Part shown: piece by piece, positions 42,976 to 53,077 of the stretch
How positions within the stretch are numbered: the first letter of the stretch is position 1
Layout: each line of letters begins with the position of its first letter
From: Diacronema lutheri
Taxonomy: Eukaryota; Haptophyta; Pavlovophyceae; Pavlovales; Pavlovaceae
Length of the DNA: 64,000 nt
Reading direction: 5' to 3'
NCBI GenBank assembly: GCA_019448385.1
Contig: JAGTXO010000007.1
Coordinates: forward strand, 248,001-312,000
Made by a program: the position numbers and the translations under genes
The notes under the pieces: generated by a model
The model's database searches: none
Seen by the model: the letters and a program-made list of their open reading frames with translations, nothing else
What the model was told of the DNA's origin: nothing

Positions 42976-44868
42976 TCACGCGTCGCGCGCCTGGCGCTCG
43001 GCAGCAAGGGCCGCGCGGCTGCGCTCCGCGCTGGGCTCGGCGGCGCGCGCGAGCGCCGACGGCTGGTCGGCGCCAAGCGACGCCGCGTCAGACGCGGCGC
43101 GATCCGGCGGCGCTGCGGGTGCGCCATCGCCCCGACCCGCCGGCGCCACCGGCTGCGCACCGCGCGCGCCGTCTGTCTCCTCCACCTGCGGCTCGGCGCC
43201 AACTTGGTCGAGGACGCCAAGGAAGGGAAGGGGAAGCAGCTTCGCCGCCGAGCAGACGACGAGCAGCTCGGGCAGGCGCGAGAAGTCGCCGGCCGTGCCG
43301 ACGCCGAGCGCGTCGGTGAGCGCGGCGCCGAGCTCTCGCCCCGCCGTGCCCCCCGCGTTGTACACGGACATGAGCGTCGCGAAGAGCGCCCCCTCGACGC
43401 CGGGCGGGCACAGCCGCGCAGCGAGCACAAGCACGGGCATGTGCGCCAGCTCGGAGAGCGCGGTGAGCAGCGCGTCGTCGCCAAGCGCGAGCCAGCTGTC
43501 CGGGATCCCCGCCGCGCGGTTCGCGTGCGTTGCGAGCACGAGCTGCACCGAGCCGAACGCGGCGCTCGCGAGCGTGCAGCCGACGAGAACGCGCGCGACA
43601 GGCACGTCGCGTAGTAGCCGCTGGTAGCCGACGATCGCGGCAAGGGAGCAGACCGAGCCGACGAGCTGCACACGCCCGAGGAACTCGCTCGAGAGGCGCA
43701 ACTCGTCCGTCAAGAAGAAGAGGAACGCCGAGTCGGACGACGGCATCGCGAGCCAGCCGAAGATGAAGAGGGCCGGCTGCCAGATGCGCGGCTCGGCGAC
43801 CGCAAGCCGCAGCTCACGCAGCTGCGCGGCGGCGATGGAGGTCGAAGAGGCGCGCGCGGTGGCGCGCGCGCCAGCGTCGCCGCCGGCGCCCGCCACACGC
43901 GCGCGCGCCTCTCCGACCGCGTCGTCGTCCGCCCCCGCCGTCCGCCCGTCCCCGCCGCCCTCGCGCATGCACGCGGCAGCGAGCACCACGCTGAGCGGCA
44001 GCGCGGCGGTCAGCGCGAAGACGGCGTTGATGCCAAGCGCGTCGACCGCCGCGCCGGAGGCGTACGCGGAGGCGATCGAGCCGACGGCGCGGCTCCCCCA
44101 GCAGAGCGACTGCAGCGTGCCGGACAACGCAGCCTCCGCGTCAGAGCCGCCGCCGTCTGCGCCGTCGGCGCCGGCGCGCGCGCGCTCGCGAGGCGGCGAG
44201 GCGGCGGCGTCGGTAGCGCGCAGCCCTCCGGCGAGCGCGCGCGCGTCCTCCACCACCATCGCGTCCGCCACCACGTCGGACACCGCGATGGCGAGCGAAG
44301 CGACGACGACGGCTGCGACGGTGTCGCGCGCGCTCGGCAGCCCAGTCGCGAGCGCGCCGTACGCGCCGCTCGCGACCAGCCCGGCGGCAGCGAGGTAGGC
44401 GCGACGGCGTGAGCCGAAGAGGAGGAACGAGTCGGTCACGAAGCCATATAGCGGCTTAAAGATCCACGGCGCGCCAAAGATGCCGCCGAGCGCCGCGACC
44501 TGCGCGGCCGAGAGCCCGAGCTCGTCCTTGAGGTGCAGCGTCGTCGCGAGCGAGGCGAGGCCAAGGCCGCCCTGCACAAAGTAGACGACGAGGATGGCGA
44601 GCAGGTTGGAAGATGGCTCGATGCCCTGCAATACCCGATCGCGCACCAGCGCGCGCAGCCCCGCGCGCGCCGAGACGGCCGGCTGCCTATCCGCATTGCC
44701 GTCTGGAGCGAGGCGCGCGAGCGCTCGCGCCGGTGCGCACGGCGCGCGGCGCGGCTGCAGCGGCGGCGCAAGACGGGCGTCGTACGCCAATGCCGCCGGC
44801 AGGAAGAGCGCGGCCGCGACGGCCAGCGCACATCTCCGCCTCACGCTCGGATGCGCACATTTCCGCAT
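42976..44868 (-). CDS. Folate-biopterin transporter family (BT1/FBT) protein
   Basis: Single-exon, 630-residue major-facilitator-type transporter. The signature block is FVQGGLGLASLATTLHLKDE, GIFGAPWIFKPLYGFVTD and LLFGSRRRAYL, typical of the FBT/BT1 family that moves folates or pterins. About 12 TM segments are visible, e.g. VVVASLAIAVSDVVADAMVV and WQPALFIFGWLAMPSSDSAF. A Gly/Asp/Arg-rich loop separates the two halves. The N-terminus (RRRCALAVAAALFLPAALAYD) is signal-like and followed by a basic, Pro/Ala-rich stretch, as in bipartite plastid targeting of algae with secondary plastids (inference). The C-tail is acidic then basic. Substrate is not determinable from sequence. Confidence 0.88.
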   Translation of the reverse strand: MRKCAHPSVRRRCALAVAAALFLPAALAYDARLAPPLQPRRAPCAPARALARLAPDGNADRQPAVSARAGLRALVRDRVLQGIEPSSNLLAILVVYFVQGGLGLASLATTLHLKDELGLSAAQVAALGGIFGAPWIFKPLYGFVTDSFLLFGSRRRAYLAAAGLVASGAYGALATGLPSARDTVAAVVVASLAIAVSDVVADAMVVEDARALAGGLRATDAAASPPRERARAGADGADGGGSDAEAALSGTLQSLCWGSRAVGSIASAYASGAAVDALGINAVFALTAALPLSVVLAAACMREGGGDGRTAGADDDAVGEARARVAGAGGDAGARATARASSTSIAAAQLRELRLAVAEPRIWQPALFIFGWLAMPSSDSAFLFFLTDELRLSSEFLGRVQLVGSVCSLAAIVGYQRLLRDVPVARVLVGCTLASAAFGSVQLVLATHANRAAGIPDSWLALGDDALLTALSELAHMPVLVLAARLCPPGVEGALFATLMSVYNAGGTAGRELGAALTDALGVGTAGDFSRLPELLVVCSAAKLLPLPFLGVLDQVGAEPQVEETDGARGAQPVAPAGRGDGAPAAPPDRAASDAASLGADQPSALARAAEPSAERSRAALAAERQARDA

Positions 44869-45799
44869 CCGTGAGTCGTCGACGACGTCCGTCTGGCGGA
44901 AGATGCGAGCGTGGTGAAAGCGGGATCGATCCCCGCTTACATGTCACACTACGGCTGTCCGCCTGTCCCTTGCTGCTAGTCAGAAGGAACCCGGACACCC
45001 GCGCGGCGGCCATCGGTGCCGCGCGAGAGGGAGACGTCGGCGCCGCGCGTGCGAACGCCGATCGAAAGGGCTGCCGACGAGCGCACCCTCGCCCCCACCG
45101 CCGACAGACGGCGCTTGGCAGGCCGGCGGCCGCCGCGCCCGCGGTTTGGCGCCACCCAGAGCAGTGAGCGCGCCAGCGGATGTGCGCGTGCCGCGTCTCC
45201 TGCATCGGCGCCTCATCCTCGCTCGCATCGGGCGACGCGCTCGCGCCTTGCCGCCAAAGGGGGAAATGGTAGGGCATGCGTACGGAGCAGCGCGGGCGGC
45301 CTCGGCACGTCGACGAGCCCAATGAGAAGCGCGGGCGATAAGGAGAGTGCAACGGGCGACCGCCGAGATGCCGCCCGTCGAGCATCTGCGCCGCCAGCCG
45401 CGGCGCGCGCGCGGCCCCCGGTGGGTGCTCAAGGAGAGCACGAGCGGCGCATTGGGCCGCGCCGATCGCGAGCACCCCCATCCAGCCAGGCGAGCACGCG
45501 CGCACGCGGCGCGCGAGCACACGAGCGAACGCGCTCGTGTCGCCGGCCGCGCCTTGCGCGCGATCGGCGAGGCGCGTGGCGCGCGCGAGCAGCTCGGATC
45601 ACCGGACGATGGCGCTGAGCGTCGCTGAGCAGCTAGCCGCGGGCGGAGGTCCGCCGCGGGTGCATCTCCCGCGCGACGCGAAGACTTGTTCGAGGTACCC
45701 GACGACAGTGCGCGCTGCAATGCCGACGATCGCCGCTCCGTGCACGCGCGCCTGGCGCTCCCCTCAAACGTGCAGCCGGCGATCACCGCACCCGCCGCC
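44869..45799. other. No gene recognised
   Basis: Several overlapping Arg/Ala-rich frames exist on both strands but none shows a domain or sensible composition. The region probably contains the promoters of the transporter (leftward) and of the next gene (rightward). Confidence 0.5.
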
Positions 45800-46453
45800 A
45801 TGGAAGGGCGCAAGGCGGCATCAGGCGTGGACTACAGCCGCTGGGATGCGCTCGACGTCGAGGAGGAGGAGGAGGAGAAAGGGGGCGAACCCGCGCCACC
45901 ACCCGCAGCGCGAGCGTTCGCACCCGTCGACGAGGGCGTGCACGCCTTCCTCGAGGCCAGCATTGCGAGCGCGCTGCCCGACGCGCGCGCAGAGGACCGC
46001 GCCGCGCTCTTGCGATTCCTGCGCGTGCAGGACCCGCGTGGTGAACCGAGTAACGTGCTCATGTGCAACCAGATGGTCGAATTGCTCATGCAGTCGCCCG
46101 TCCTCGCCACAAAGGCCTCGCTCGATCGCGCCTGCGCGCTCGCGAGGCGGCTCCTGTTCGGCCCGAACGCGGGCGCAGCGCCCGACGGCGCTGCGGTCGT
46201 GATCCTCTCTGCGGTCAACACGCTCGCCGCATGCGTCGAGTTTGGCGCGATCAACTTGTTCGCGCAGATCTCCGCGCCGCGCGGCGAGGAGGCCGAGCGC
46301 ATGCGCCTGCGCTACGAGCGGAAGGACTTTGGCCGCGACTACTTGCTTGGCTTCATGGGGTGGGACGAGGGCGGCGGCGTGGGCGCTGACGGGCGCGCCA
46401 GCGGCCCCGTAGACGAGCCTGAGTCTGGAGGTTGGTGGTGCACGGTACAGTAG
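45800..46453 (+). CDS. Conserved-looking soluble protein, unknown
   Basis: 217 residues from the ATG at 45800. A longer frame from 45686 is less likely, because this ATG precedes the distinctive MEGRKAASGVDYSRWDALDV, an acidic N-terminus of the type seen in co-chaperone or MYND-associated proteins. The body is helical (DEGVHAFLEASIASAL, NVLMCNQMVELLMQSPVL, VVILSAVNTLAACVEFGAIN). It ends in YLLGFMGWDEGG and an acidic, Trp-containing tail. No catalytic motif was recognised. Confidence 0.6.
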   Translation: MEGRKAASGVDYSRWDALDVEEEEEEKGGEPAPPPAARAFAPVDEGVHAFLEASIASALPDARAEDRAALLRFLRVQDPRGEPSNVLMCNQMVELLMQSPVLATKASLDRACALARRLLFGPNAGAAPDGAAVVILSAVNTLAACVEFGAINLFAQISAPRGEEAERMRLRYERKDFGRDYLLGFMGWDEGGGVGADGRASGPVDEPESGGWWCTVQ

Positions 46454-46583
46454 CACGCCGCGCGGGTGTCGTCGTCCGCGCGAGCAGCCGGCGCCCATCC
46501 AGCTGCCAGCAGCCAAGTTGGCTGCAGAGAGTGAGAGACACAGTCCAAGCAGCGTGCACGATGGCGCTTATTAAGCTGGAGGC

Positions 46584-48116
46584 ATGACCGTCGACGAGCC
46601 CGACCCGAAACGCAGCCGCCACGCGCCGCACGCGGCGGCCCCAGCCGGGGCAGAGGAGGGCGCGATTGCGCTGCGCCGGCGGCTTGGCGTGAGCGTGCGC
46701 GGCGAGCGCTGCCCGCCACCGGTGAGCGCCCTCGCCGAGCTCGCGCTGCCCGACGCGGTCGCGGACGCGCTCGCGCGCCGCGGGCTGGTCGCGCCGACGC
46801 CCATCCAGGCGCAGGCGTGGCCCGCCGCGCTCGGCGGGCGTGACGTGGTAGGGATCGCGCAGACCGGCTCCGGCAAGACGCTCGCGTACGTCGTGCCCGC
46901 TGTCGTGCGGATCCTCGCGCAGCCGGTCGCGCATGGCGCCGACGCGTCGGCGGGGCCGGTGGTCGTCGCGCTTGCTCCGACGCGCGAGCTCGCCGCCCAG
47001 ATCGCCGACGAGGTGTCGCGCCTCGAGCCGACCGTCTCCGTCTGCTGCGTGCAGGGCGGCGTCAACCGCAGCGAGCAGGTGCTCCAACTGCGGCTGGGCG
47101 CCGAGTTCGTTGTCGCGACGCCCGGCCGGTTGGCCGACCTGCTCGGTCGCAACAAGGTCTCGCTCACCGCGCGGTGTGAGCTGCTCGTCCTCGACGAGGC
47201 GGACCGGCTGCTTGAGATGGGCTTTGAGGCGCAGCTGCGCACAATTGTCGGCGCGACCCGCCGCGGGCGGCAAACGCTCATGTGGTCGGCGACGTGGAGC
47301 GCGGCCGTTTCATTCCTTGCCGCTGAGCTCCTCAGCTCCCCGCTCCACATTGAAGCATGCGCGCCGCCGTTGCAGCCGCCGCCGCCGGCGGCGCGCGCGC
47401 TAGGCGCCGCCGAGGGAGGCAAAGCGGCCGCCGAGGGAGGCGCCGACAGCCACGCGCCCGCACGAGCGCGCGCGCCGCCGCCCGTGCCTCTCACGATTCG
47501 GCAGCGCGTGGTCGCTGTCGAGTCTGCGTCTGCCAAGCTCGGCGCGCTCGTCCGAATGATCGAGGACGAGGTGCTCGACGACGCGCCGGCCGATCTTCTC
47601 GGCGAGGCGGGCGCGGCCGCTCTTGGCCACGACGCCGCGGCAGGCGCGCCCTATGAGCGCGCGTGCCGCGTGCTCATATTTGTAAACTCGAAGCGGCGCG
47701 CGGACGAGCTGACCACCGCGCTGCGCGCCGACGGCTGGCCCGCGCTCGGTTTGCACGGCGACAAGCCGCAGCTCGAGCGCGAGTGGGCGCTGGGTGAGTT
47801 CCGCGCCGCGCGCGCGCCGCTGCTCGTCGCGACCGACGTCGCGCAGCGCGGGCTTGACATCCAGAATGTCGGTGCGGTGATCAACTTTGACGCGCCGCCT
47901 TCGCTTGACGCCTACGTGCACCGCGTCGGCCGGACCGGGCGCGCGGGCGCGCGCGGCTCGGCGCACACTCTGTGGGTCGCGGACGAGCCGGCGGAGCGCG
48001 CGATCGCGCGCGAGCTCAGCGCGCTGCTCGCCGCCTGCGGCCAGCCGCCGCTCCCGTCCGCCAAGCCGACGGCGCCGTCCGCGTCGGGCGCGGGTGACGG
48101 CCACGGCCTCGCCTGA
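46584..48116 (+). CDS. DEAD-box ATP-dependent RNA helicase
   Basis: 510 residues, single exon. The motifs are in order: Q motif (LVAPTPIQAQAWPAAL), I (AQTGSGKTLAY), Ia (APTRELAAQI), Ib (VVATPGRLADLL), II (LVLDEADRLLEMGF), III (LMWSATW, SAT), IV (RVLIFVNSKRRADEL), V (LLVATDVAQRGLDIQ) and VI (YVHRVGRTGRAG). A non-conserved insert of about 60 residues, Ala/Gly-rich, separates the two RecA folds. Likely roles are ribosome biogenesis or mRNA metabolism, as for DDX5/DBP2-like enzymes, but the subfamily is not fixed. Confidence 0.95.
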   Translation: MTVDEPDPKRSRHAPHAAAPAGAEEGAIALRRRLGVSVRGERCPPPVSALAELALPDAVADALARRGLVAPTPIQAQAWPAALGGRDVVGIAQTGSGKTLAYVVPAVVRILAQPVAHGADASAGPVVVALAPTRELAAQIADEVSRLEPTVSVCCVQGGVNRSEQVLQLRLGAEFVVATPGRLADLLGRNKVSLTARCELLVLDEADRLLEMGFEAQLRTIVGATRRGRQTLMWSATWSAAVSFLAAELLSSPLHIEACAPPLQPPPPAARALGAAEGGKAAAEGGADSHAPARARAPPPVPLTIRQRVVAVESASAKLGALVRMIEDEVLDDAPADLLGEAGAAALGHDAAAGAPYERACRVLIFVNSKRRADELTTALRADGWPALGLHGDKPQLEREWALGEFRAARAPLLVATDVAQRGLDIQNVGAVINFDAPPSLDAYVHRVGRTGRAGARGSAHTLWVADEPAERAIARELSALLAACGQPPLPSAKPTAPSASGAGDGHGLA

Positions 48117-48203
48117 TGCTGCGGCTGCCTCGCCCGAGGCTGCAGCTGGCCTGTTCTGTCTTCACGGCCCCCTTCCCCTTTTCCAACCCCCACCCCACCC
48201 CTG

Positions 48204-48872
48204 CTACTGGCCCTTTCGCGCCTGGTCGAGAACATCTCGGATGGTGTCCAGCGTGCTCTCCACACCGCCACTCGCCTGCGCCACCTTTTGCGCGCCGCGG
48301 CACACTTGAAAGGTAGGCAGCACGAGCACGCCGCACGCGGCCTGCAGCTCGGGCGCCTCGTCGACGTCGATCACGGCAAAGATGTGCGAAGGGTGCTTCT
48401 TGGCAAGCGCTGCGTAGTGCGGCTTGATGCGCTGGCACGGCCCGCACCACGGCGCGGTGAAGTCCAGCACGAGTGCACACGAGCGCGCAGCCGAGAGCTC
48501 GCGCGCGGCCGCGAGCTCGTCCGTGGAGCCGATCGCGTGCACAGCGCCGCTCGAGCCGTCGAGCGCGAGCGCGAGTGCGCGAGAGAAAGCGGCGATCGCT
48601 TGCGGCGCTGTGCTCGCGCTCGTGCTCGCGCCGTTCTGCTCGGCGCGCGCGCTGCCCGCGGCCGCGCCCGTGCCGCTCGGTCGGCCGAATAGCCGGCGCA
48701 GCTTGCTGAAGACGGTGTGGTCGAGCCATGCGAGCAGCGGGCGGACGGCAGCTGCGATGCGCTCGCGCATGGGTGCCGGAAGCGCCTCCCAGAGCGGCCG
48801 GAGCGCCCAGAGAACCACTGGGAGCACGGCCGAAATGGGCACGCACACGGGCCCGATGCAGATAAGCGGCAT
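48204..48872 (-). CDS. Membrane-anchored thioredoxin-domain protein
   Basis: 223 residues from the ATG at 48872. It begins with a hydrophobic anchor (MPLICIGPVCVPISAVLPVV), then a basic linker, then a thioredoxin fold with the intact redox motif FTAPWCGPCQRIKPHY. The partner strands are IFAVIDVDEAPELQAACGV and VLPTFQVCRGAQKV, which includes the cis-Pro. The C-terminal helix is DTIRDVLDQARKG. It is head-to-head with the flagellar-type gene at 48912, only 39 bases between start codons. Confidence 0.9.
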   Translation of the reverse strand: MPLICIGPVCVPISAVLPVVLWALRPLWEALPAPMRERIAAAVRPLLAWLDHTVFSKLRRLFGRPSGTGAAAGSARAEQNGASTSASTAPQAIAAFSRALALALDGSSGAVHAIGSTDELAAARELSAARSCALVLDFTAPWCGPCQRIKPHYAALAKKHPSHIFAVIDVDEAPELQAACGVLVLPTFQVCRGAQKVAQASGGVESTLDTIRDVLDQARKGQ

Positions 48873-48911
48873 GGGGGCGGCGATAAGTAACTCAGTTCGT
48901 TTCAGAGCACG
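48873..48911. promoter_or_regulatory. 39-bp bidirectional start region
   Basis: Divergent start codons at 48872 (minus) and 48912 (plus) leave 39 bases, including the less GC-rich GATAAGTAACTCAGTTCG. Both 5' untranslated regions must be very short or overlap the opposite gene. Confidence 0.5.
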
Positions 48912-51464
48912 ATGGCCGACGGCGTTCACGTCGCGCGCGTGGAGGCGTGCGTCGCGGCCGGTGCGCTCGACGCGCTCACGGGCGAGGCTGCCGCGCGGCA
49001 GGGCGTCGCCTTCGAGCAGCTACTACCCAAACCTCTGGCCCAGTTTGCCGCCGCAAGGAAGCCCGGCGAAGCCGACGAGCACGTGCAGCTCCGATTCGAC
49101 GCCGCCCAGAAGCGGCGCCGGGCGGCGGTCGAGCTCATCGCGCGCGAGCTCAAGCGGATGAGCGTGGCAGTGCAGGCGATGGCACTCGCGGTGGCTCCCG
49201 CGAACGCATCGGCGGCGACGCCGGACGCGCCCGTTGCTGCCCACGCTGGCGCGCCCGCCGCCGCGCCGGCGGCCGCCGCAGCGGCGACCGCCTTGGGCGC
49301 GCCGGCTGCAGCCGCCGAAGCACCTGCCGCCGATGGAGCTCTGGCCGATGCGCGCTCGCCGGCCGCGGCCCGTATGCCAAGCGCGGCGGACGGCGCTCCG
49401 TCCGCGGCGGGCATGCGGCTACAGCGCGCGGTCGCGGCGGCACGGCCTCCGTCCGCACTCACGCCGGCCGAGGCCTCCGCGATGATCGTCATCCAGCGCG
49501 CGCGCGCGGCCAAGGCGGCGGCCGCGACGCAGCGCTACAGGCAACAAACTGACCTTGCGCGCGCGAAGCAGGAGGAGACACAGCGTGCGCGCGAGCGGGC
49601 GCAGGCGGAGGAGGCGCGGCGCATCGCGGAGAAGGAGGCGGCGGAGGAGGCCGAGCGGCAACGCCGCTTCGACGAGGCCAAGCGGCGGGAGGCCGTGCGC
49701 AGGGCTGAGGCTGAGCGGCGCGAGCACGAGCTCGCCGAACGCGCGGCGCGCGTCGCCGCTGAGCTCGACGCTGGGATGAGCAAGCACGTGCAGACTGCGG
49801 AGGAGCGCCGGCGCGCCGAGGCGGAGGCGTACGCACGCAAGGGCGCCGAGAAGGCGGCGAAGATTGATCGCGCCAAGCAGCACGTCGTCAGCACCCTCTC
49901 TGCAAAATGGCAGAAGGGGGAGGCGCTCAAGAGGGACTACGACGCGAAGCTCTCCACCCACGAGCGCGCCGTGCGCGCCTTTGTCAAGGTGCGCGGCTCG
50001 GCAGCGCGCGCGCGCGCGCTCAAACGTCTGCCGCCTCCACGCGCCCACCCGCCCGGCCGACGCGCTCGGATCGCACAAGTCGACCGCACACACGCACGCA
50101 CGCACGCCCGCCTGCCCGCGCGCCCGCGCAGGCGCATCAGACGCGTCGACTCGAGCGGAGCGCGCGCGCTGCGAGCGGCTCGGAGGATGTGACCACCGAG
50201 ACGGCGCGCAAGCTCGACGCCATCGTTTCGCGCCTCTCGACGGCCGAGCAGCGCGCAAATGCGATGAAAGCCGAGCGCGAGCGACTGGCCGCCGACGCCG
50301 CGGCAGGCAAGAGCGACGCCGAGCAGGCGCGTCGCGACAAGTTGGCGGCGGCCGAGCGCGTGTTTGGCGAGAAGCTCAACGCGATGTTGCGCGCGCAGGA
50401 GGAAGCCGATCGCCGCCGAGCCGCCGCCGAGGGCGCGAACGCCAAGGAGGTGGCCGACGCGCGCTTGCGCGCCGAGCTGCGCGCGGCCGAGGTCGCCGAG
50501 CGCGTCGAGATGAGGGCCCGACAGCAAGAGTATGCGAACGCGCAGGCGACGGCCAAGATCGTGGCGGAGGACGCGAAACGCGCCGAGCAGCTCGCGCTCA
50601 CCGCGTTCCTCGCCGACGATCGCCGGCGCGCGCAGTCGGACGACGGGCGTAACGGTCGATCGCGCTCGACATCGCTCCGCACGCCCGGCCCATCCGACGT
50701 GGACAACCGCTTCTTCGCGATCGGCCGGCCGAGTCACGCGACGACGGGCGCGCGGCCCAAGCGTAACGGCCCTGCGTACTCGATCGGCATCCGCAAGCAG
50801 GTCCTCGCAGCGCCGCTCTCGGAAACGCCTGGCCCCAAATATTTGCCAAGCTCATCGCTTCTCGACTCGGCGCCCGCCTTCTCCATCGCCCACCGCTACG
50901 CGCCGCCGTCGTCGCGCGACGCAACCGACACGCCCGGGCCAATGGATGTGTGCGCGACCGAGCGACGCGCACGCACTACGCGCGCGCCAGCCCCTTCGCC
51001 GCGCGCTGTGGCGCATCGCCCATCCCCCGCCCTGCCCCGCCCCGCCCCCCATTCTGCGCGCGGCCTTCCCCCCCTAACCCCACCACAACCCCCCCCCCCC
51101 CCCCCTTCCACGCGCGCGCCGCCGCGCGGCGCAGTACTCGCCGTCGATCAGCTCGCTCGAGCGGACCAAGATGCGCCGCGCGCCCGCCGCCGTGTTCGAT
51201 GCGCCGTCGGGCGCGATCGGCAGGCGCGCGCACGGCCTGCCCGAGTCGGGCGTCGGCGCTCTGGAATTCGCTGATTCGCGGTTGCCGGGGCCGAGCGACT
51301 ACGACATCAGCAAGTGGAGGACGGACAGCTCGCCATCCTTCTCGTTTGGCGGGCAGGGCGTGCGCACGAAGAAGAGCGTGGCCAAGCTTGCGGACGTGTC
51401 GCCCGGCCCTGCATCGTACGGGTTTGCGTCGGATCGGATGCTTTCCAAGGGCCTCTCCTTCTGA
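48912..51464 (+). CDS. SHIPPO-repeat (ODF3-like) flagellar coiled-coil protein
   Basis: Three exons, 48912-49988, 50186-50947 and 51135-51464, all phase 0 with GT donors; 722 residues. The N-terminal half is Ala-rich, then a long charged coiled coil (EEARRIAEKEAAEEAERQRR). The C-terminal half carries Pro-Gly-Pro repeats: SLRTPGPSDVDNRFF, ETPGPKYLPSSSL, DTPGPMD/YSPS (restored across the second intron), SRLPGPSDYDIS and VSPGPASYGF. STPGPxxY/SHIPPO repeats mark microtubule inner proteins and outer dense-fibre proteins of axonemes. The organism is therefore probably flagellated at some stage. Confidence 0.85.
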
Positions 51465-51509
51465 CACCCTGCAGCACGGCTCCGCCACACAATGGGGTGA
51501 GACTCTCAT

Positions 51510-51561
<52 letters not shown>
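51510..51561. repeat. 52-nt poly(G) tract between convergent genes
   Basis: Unbroken G run immediately after the stop of the SHIPPO gene and just beyond the 3' end of the methyltransferase gene. It is a potential quadruplex or transcription-stalling site. Confidence 0.97.
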
Positions 51562-51591
51562 CTGAGAATGTGGCGGCACGATTTGGAGCGG

Positions 51592-52216
51592 TCATTCTGT
51601 GCTGCTCCCGTCGCTCGCCGCAGCGCCGCCGGCTCTGTCCGCGCTGAGCCTGCGCATTTGGTGCACGCCCATGCCCGAGCGCGGCAGCGACGATGGCGCG
51701 ACGGCGTGCGTCACGTACTTGTAGCCGTCGCGCGGCGCCTCGCCCAGCCTTGCCCAGCGCGCGTAGTGCTCCAGGACGATGGCCGCCGCGCAATTGATGT
51801 TGAGCGAGGCGGTGGCCGCCGAGTACTGCGCGATGTACACGAAATGGTCGCACGCGCGCATTTGGCACTCGGGCATCCCCTGGCCCTCGTTCCCAACCAT
51901 AAAGGCGGTGCGGCCGCGGAAAGGCGCGTCGCTGACCGGCTGCGCGCCCTCGATAATCTCAATGCCGCATATATGCGCGCCGTGCTCCTCGCGCGCGTAC
52001 GCGATCGCAGAGTCAAGTGTGGGCGCTTGCGTGAAGCGAAGGGCCTTGTCCGCGCCGTGCGCGCCGTGCGTCATCAGCCGGTGCATCCCTACGACCACGA
52101 CCTCGCACGCACCAAACGCGGCGGCCGTGCGAATCAGCTCGCCAAAGTTCTTCTTCTTGGACACGTTGTAGAGGATCAGCAGCGGCCTGCGGACGCGGCG
52201 CGCGCGCGGCGCGCAT
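51592..52216 (-). CDS. SpoU/TrmH-family RNA 2'-O-methyltransferase
   Basis: SAM-dependent ribose methylase with a SPOUT knot fold. Motif 1 is LLILYNVSKKKNFGELIRTA, motif 2 is AFMVGNEGQGM, and motif 3 is YSAATASLNINCAAAIVLEH. The upper limit of the CDS is uncertain. In-frame sequence continues above 52164 to about 52280 without an ATG; the ATG at 52216 is in another frame. Either a short upstream exon or a frameshift is involved. The C-terminus is Ser/Ala-rich. Likely target is tRNA or rRNA; which one is not determinable. Confidence 0.82.
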
Positions 52217-52338
52217 AAATCGAAGTGCGCAGCCGCGTGCTGGCCTGCAACGCGCGGCTGACAAACCTCAAGTTCTCACTGCCTGCCGCTACCAGCTTCG
52301 CCGCCATCGTGCATAAATCCAGAACGGCCTGTCGTTTC

Positions 52339-52878
52339 ATGGACTCCATGCAGACGCACGATAGCATCGCGCACGAGGGCGTGCTCGACGACCCCAGGCC
52401 GGCGGGGTCGACGCGCAAGGACATGAAATCGATTGCGCGGAGCTCGTATCGGCCGCTCCCCTCGGAAGAGTATATGTTCAAGATGGCCGCGCAGGAAGCC
52501 GACTCGATCAAGCAGCACATGTTTTCCGGCGCCATGGGCCACCGCGTGCTCGTGGACATCAAGGAGCCGAAGCCGAGGGCCTTCGGACTTGGCGCGGTCC
52601 CGGAAAAGGAGGTGTACTACCGCACCTCCAACTCCAACTTTGGTATCCTTGCGTCGCAAATTAACCCCGTCACGGGCGAGAACAAGCTGACGGGGAAGAA
52701 CACGGGGATTCTGTACCGCATGCCGCAGGGGCACGGGCTGAATGGCCGCTTCACGACGACGCTCGCGCAAGCGGGCATGTCGCCGCACGACGGGCTGAAC
52801 ACCTCGCTCACAAAGGCGCGCACACTCGCCAACCCACAGCAATGGGGCGCGTCGGCCTACTCGATCCGAAACGCATGA
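52339..52878 (+). CDS. Pierce1/2-like axonemal protein
   Basis: 179 residues from the ATG in TTTCATGGACTCC; an upstream in-frame GTG at 52225 is disregarded. The C-terminal block VYYRTSNSNFGILASQINP, NTGILYRMPQGHGLNGRF and TTTLAQAGMSPHDGLNTSL resembles the UPF0691/Pierce family of microtubule inner proteins (pattern Y-x-T-S-N...G-M-x3-x-G-L-N-T). The N-terminal segment YRPLPSEEYMFKMAAQEADS is not part of that family as I know it. Assignment is from memory of the family pattern. A nearby SHIPPO gene supports a flagellar context. Confidence 0.55.
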   Translation: MDSMQTHDSIAHEGVLDDPRPAGSTRKDMKSIARSSYRPLPSEEYMFKMAAQEADSIKQHMFSGAMGHRVLVDIKEPKPRAFGLGAVPEKEVYYRTSNSNFGILASQINPVTGENKLTGKNTGILYRMPQGHGLNGRFTTTLAQAGMSPHDGLNTSLTKARTLANPQQWGASAYSIRNA

Positions 52879-53077
52879 GTGCCGCTCGGTCCGACCTCAC
52901 CAGGCTCGACCTGGCTGCGAAATGGGGTTCGCAACGCACACTGCGCGACGCCAGCCCATCTCGGTGCGGGGTCCATGCTCGCAGCACGGCGCTCTTCGCA
53001 TGGGGCCAAGAGAGGGCGCTGTGGGCAGAGTTTTTACTTTTTAGCACGTCGTGGTGGGTAGGGGGCCCCCGCAAATC

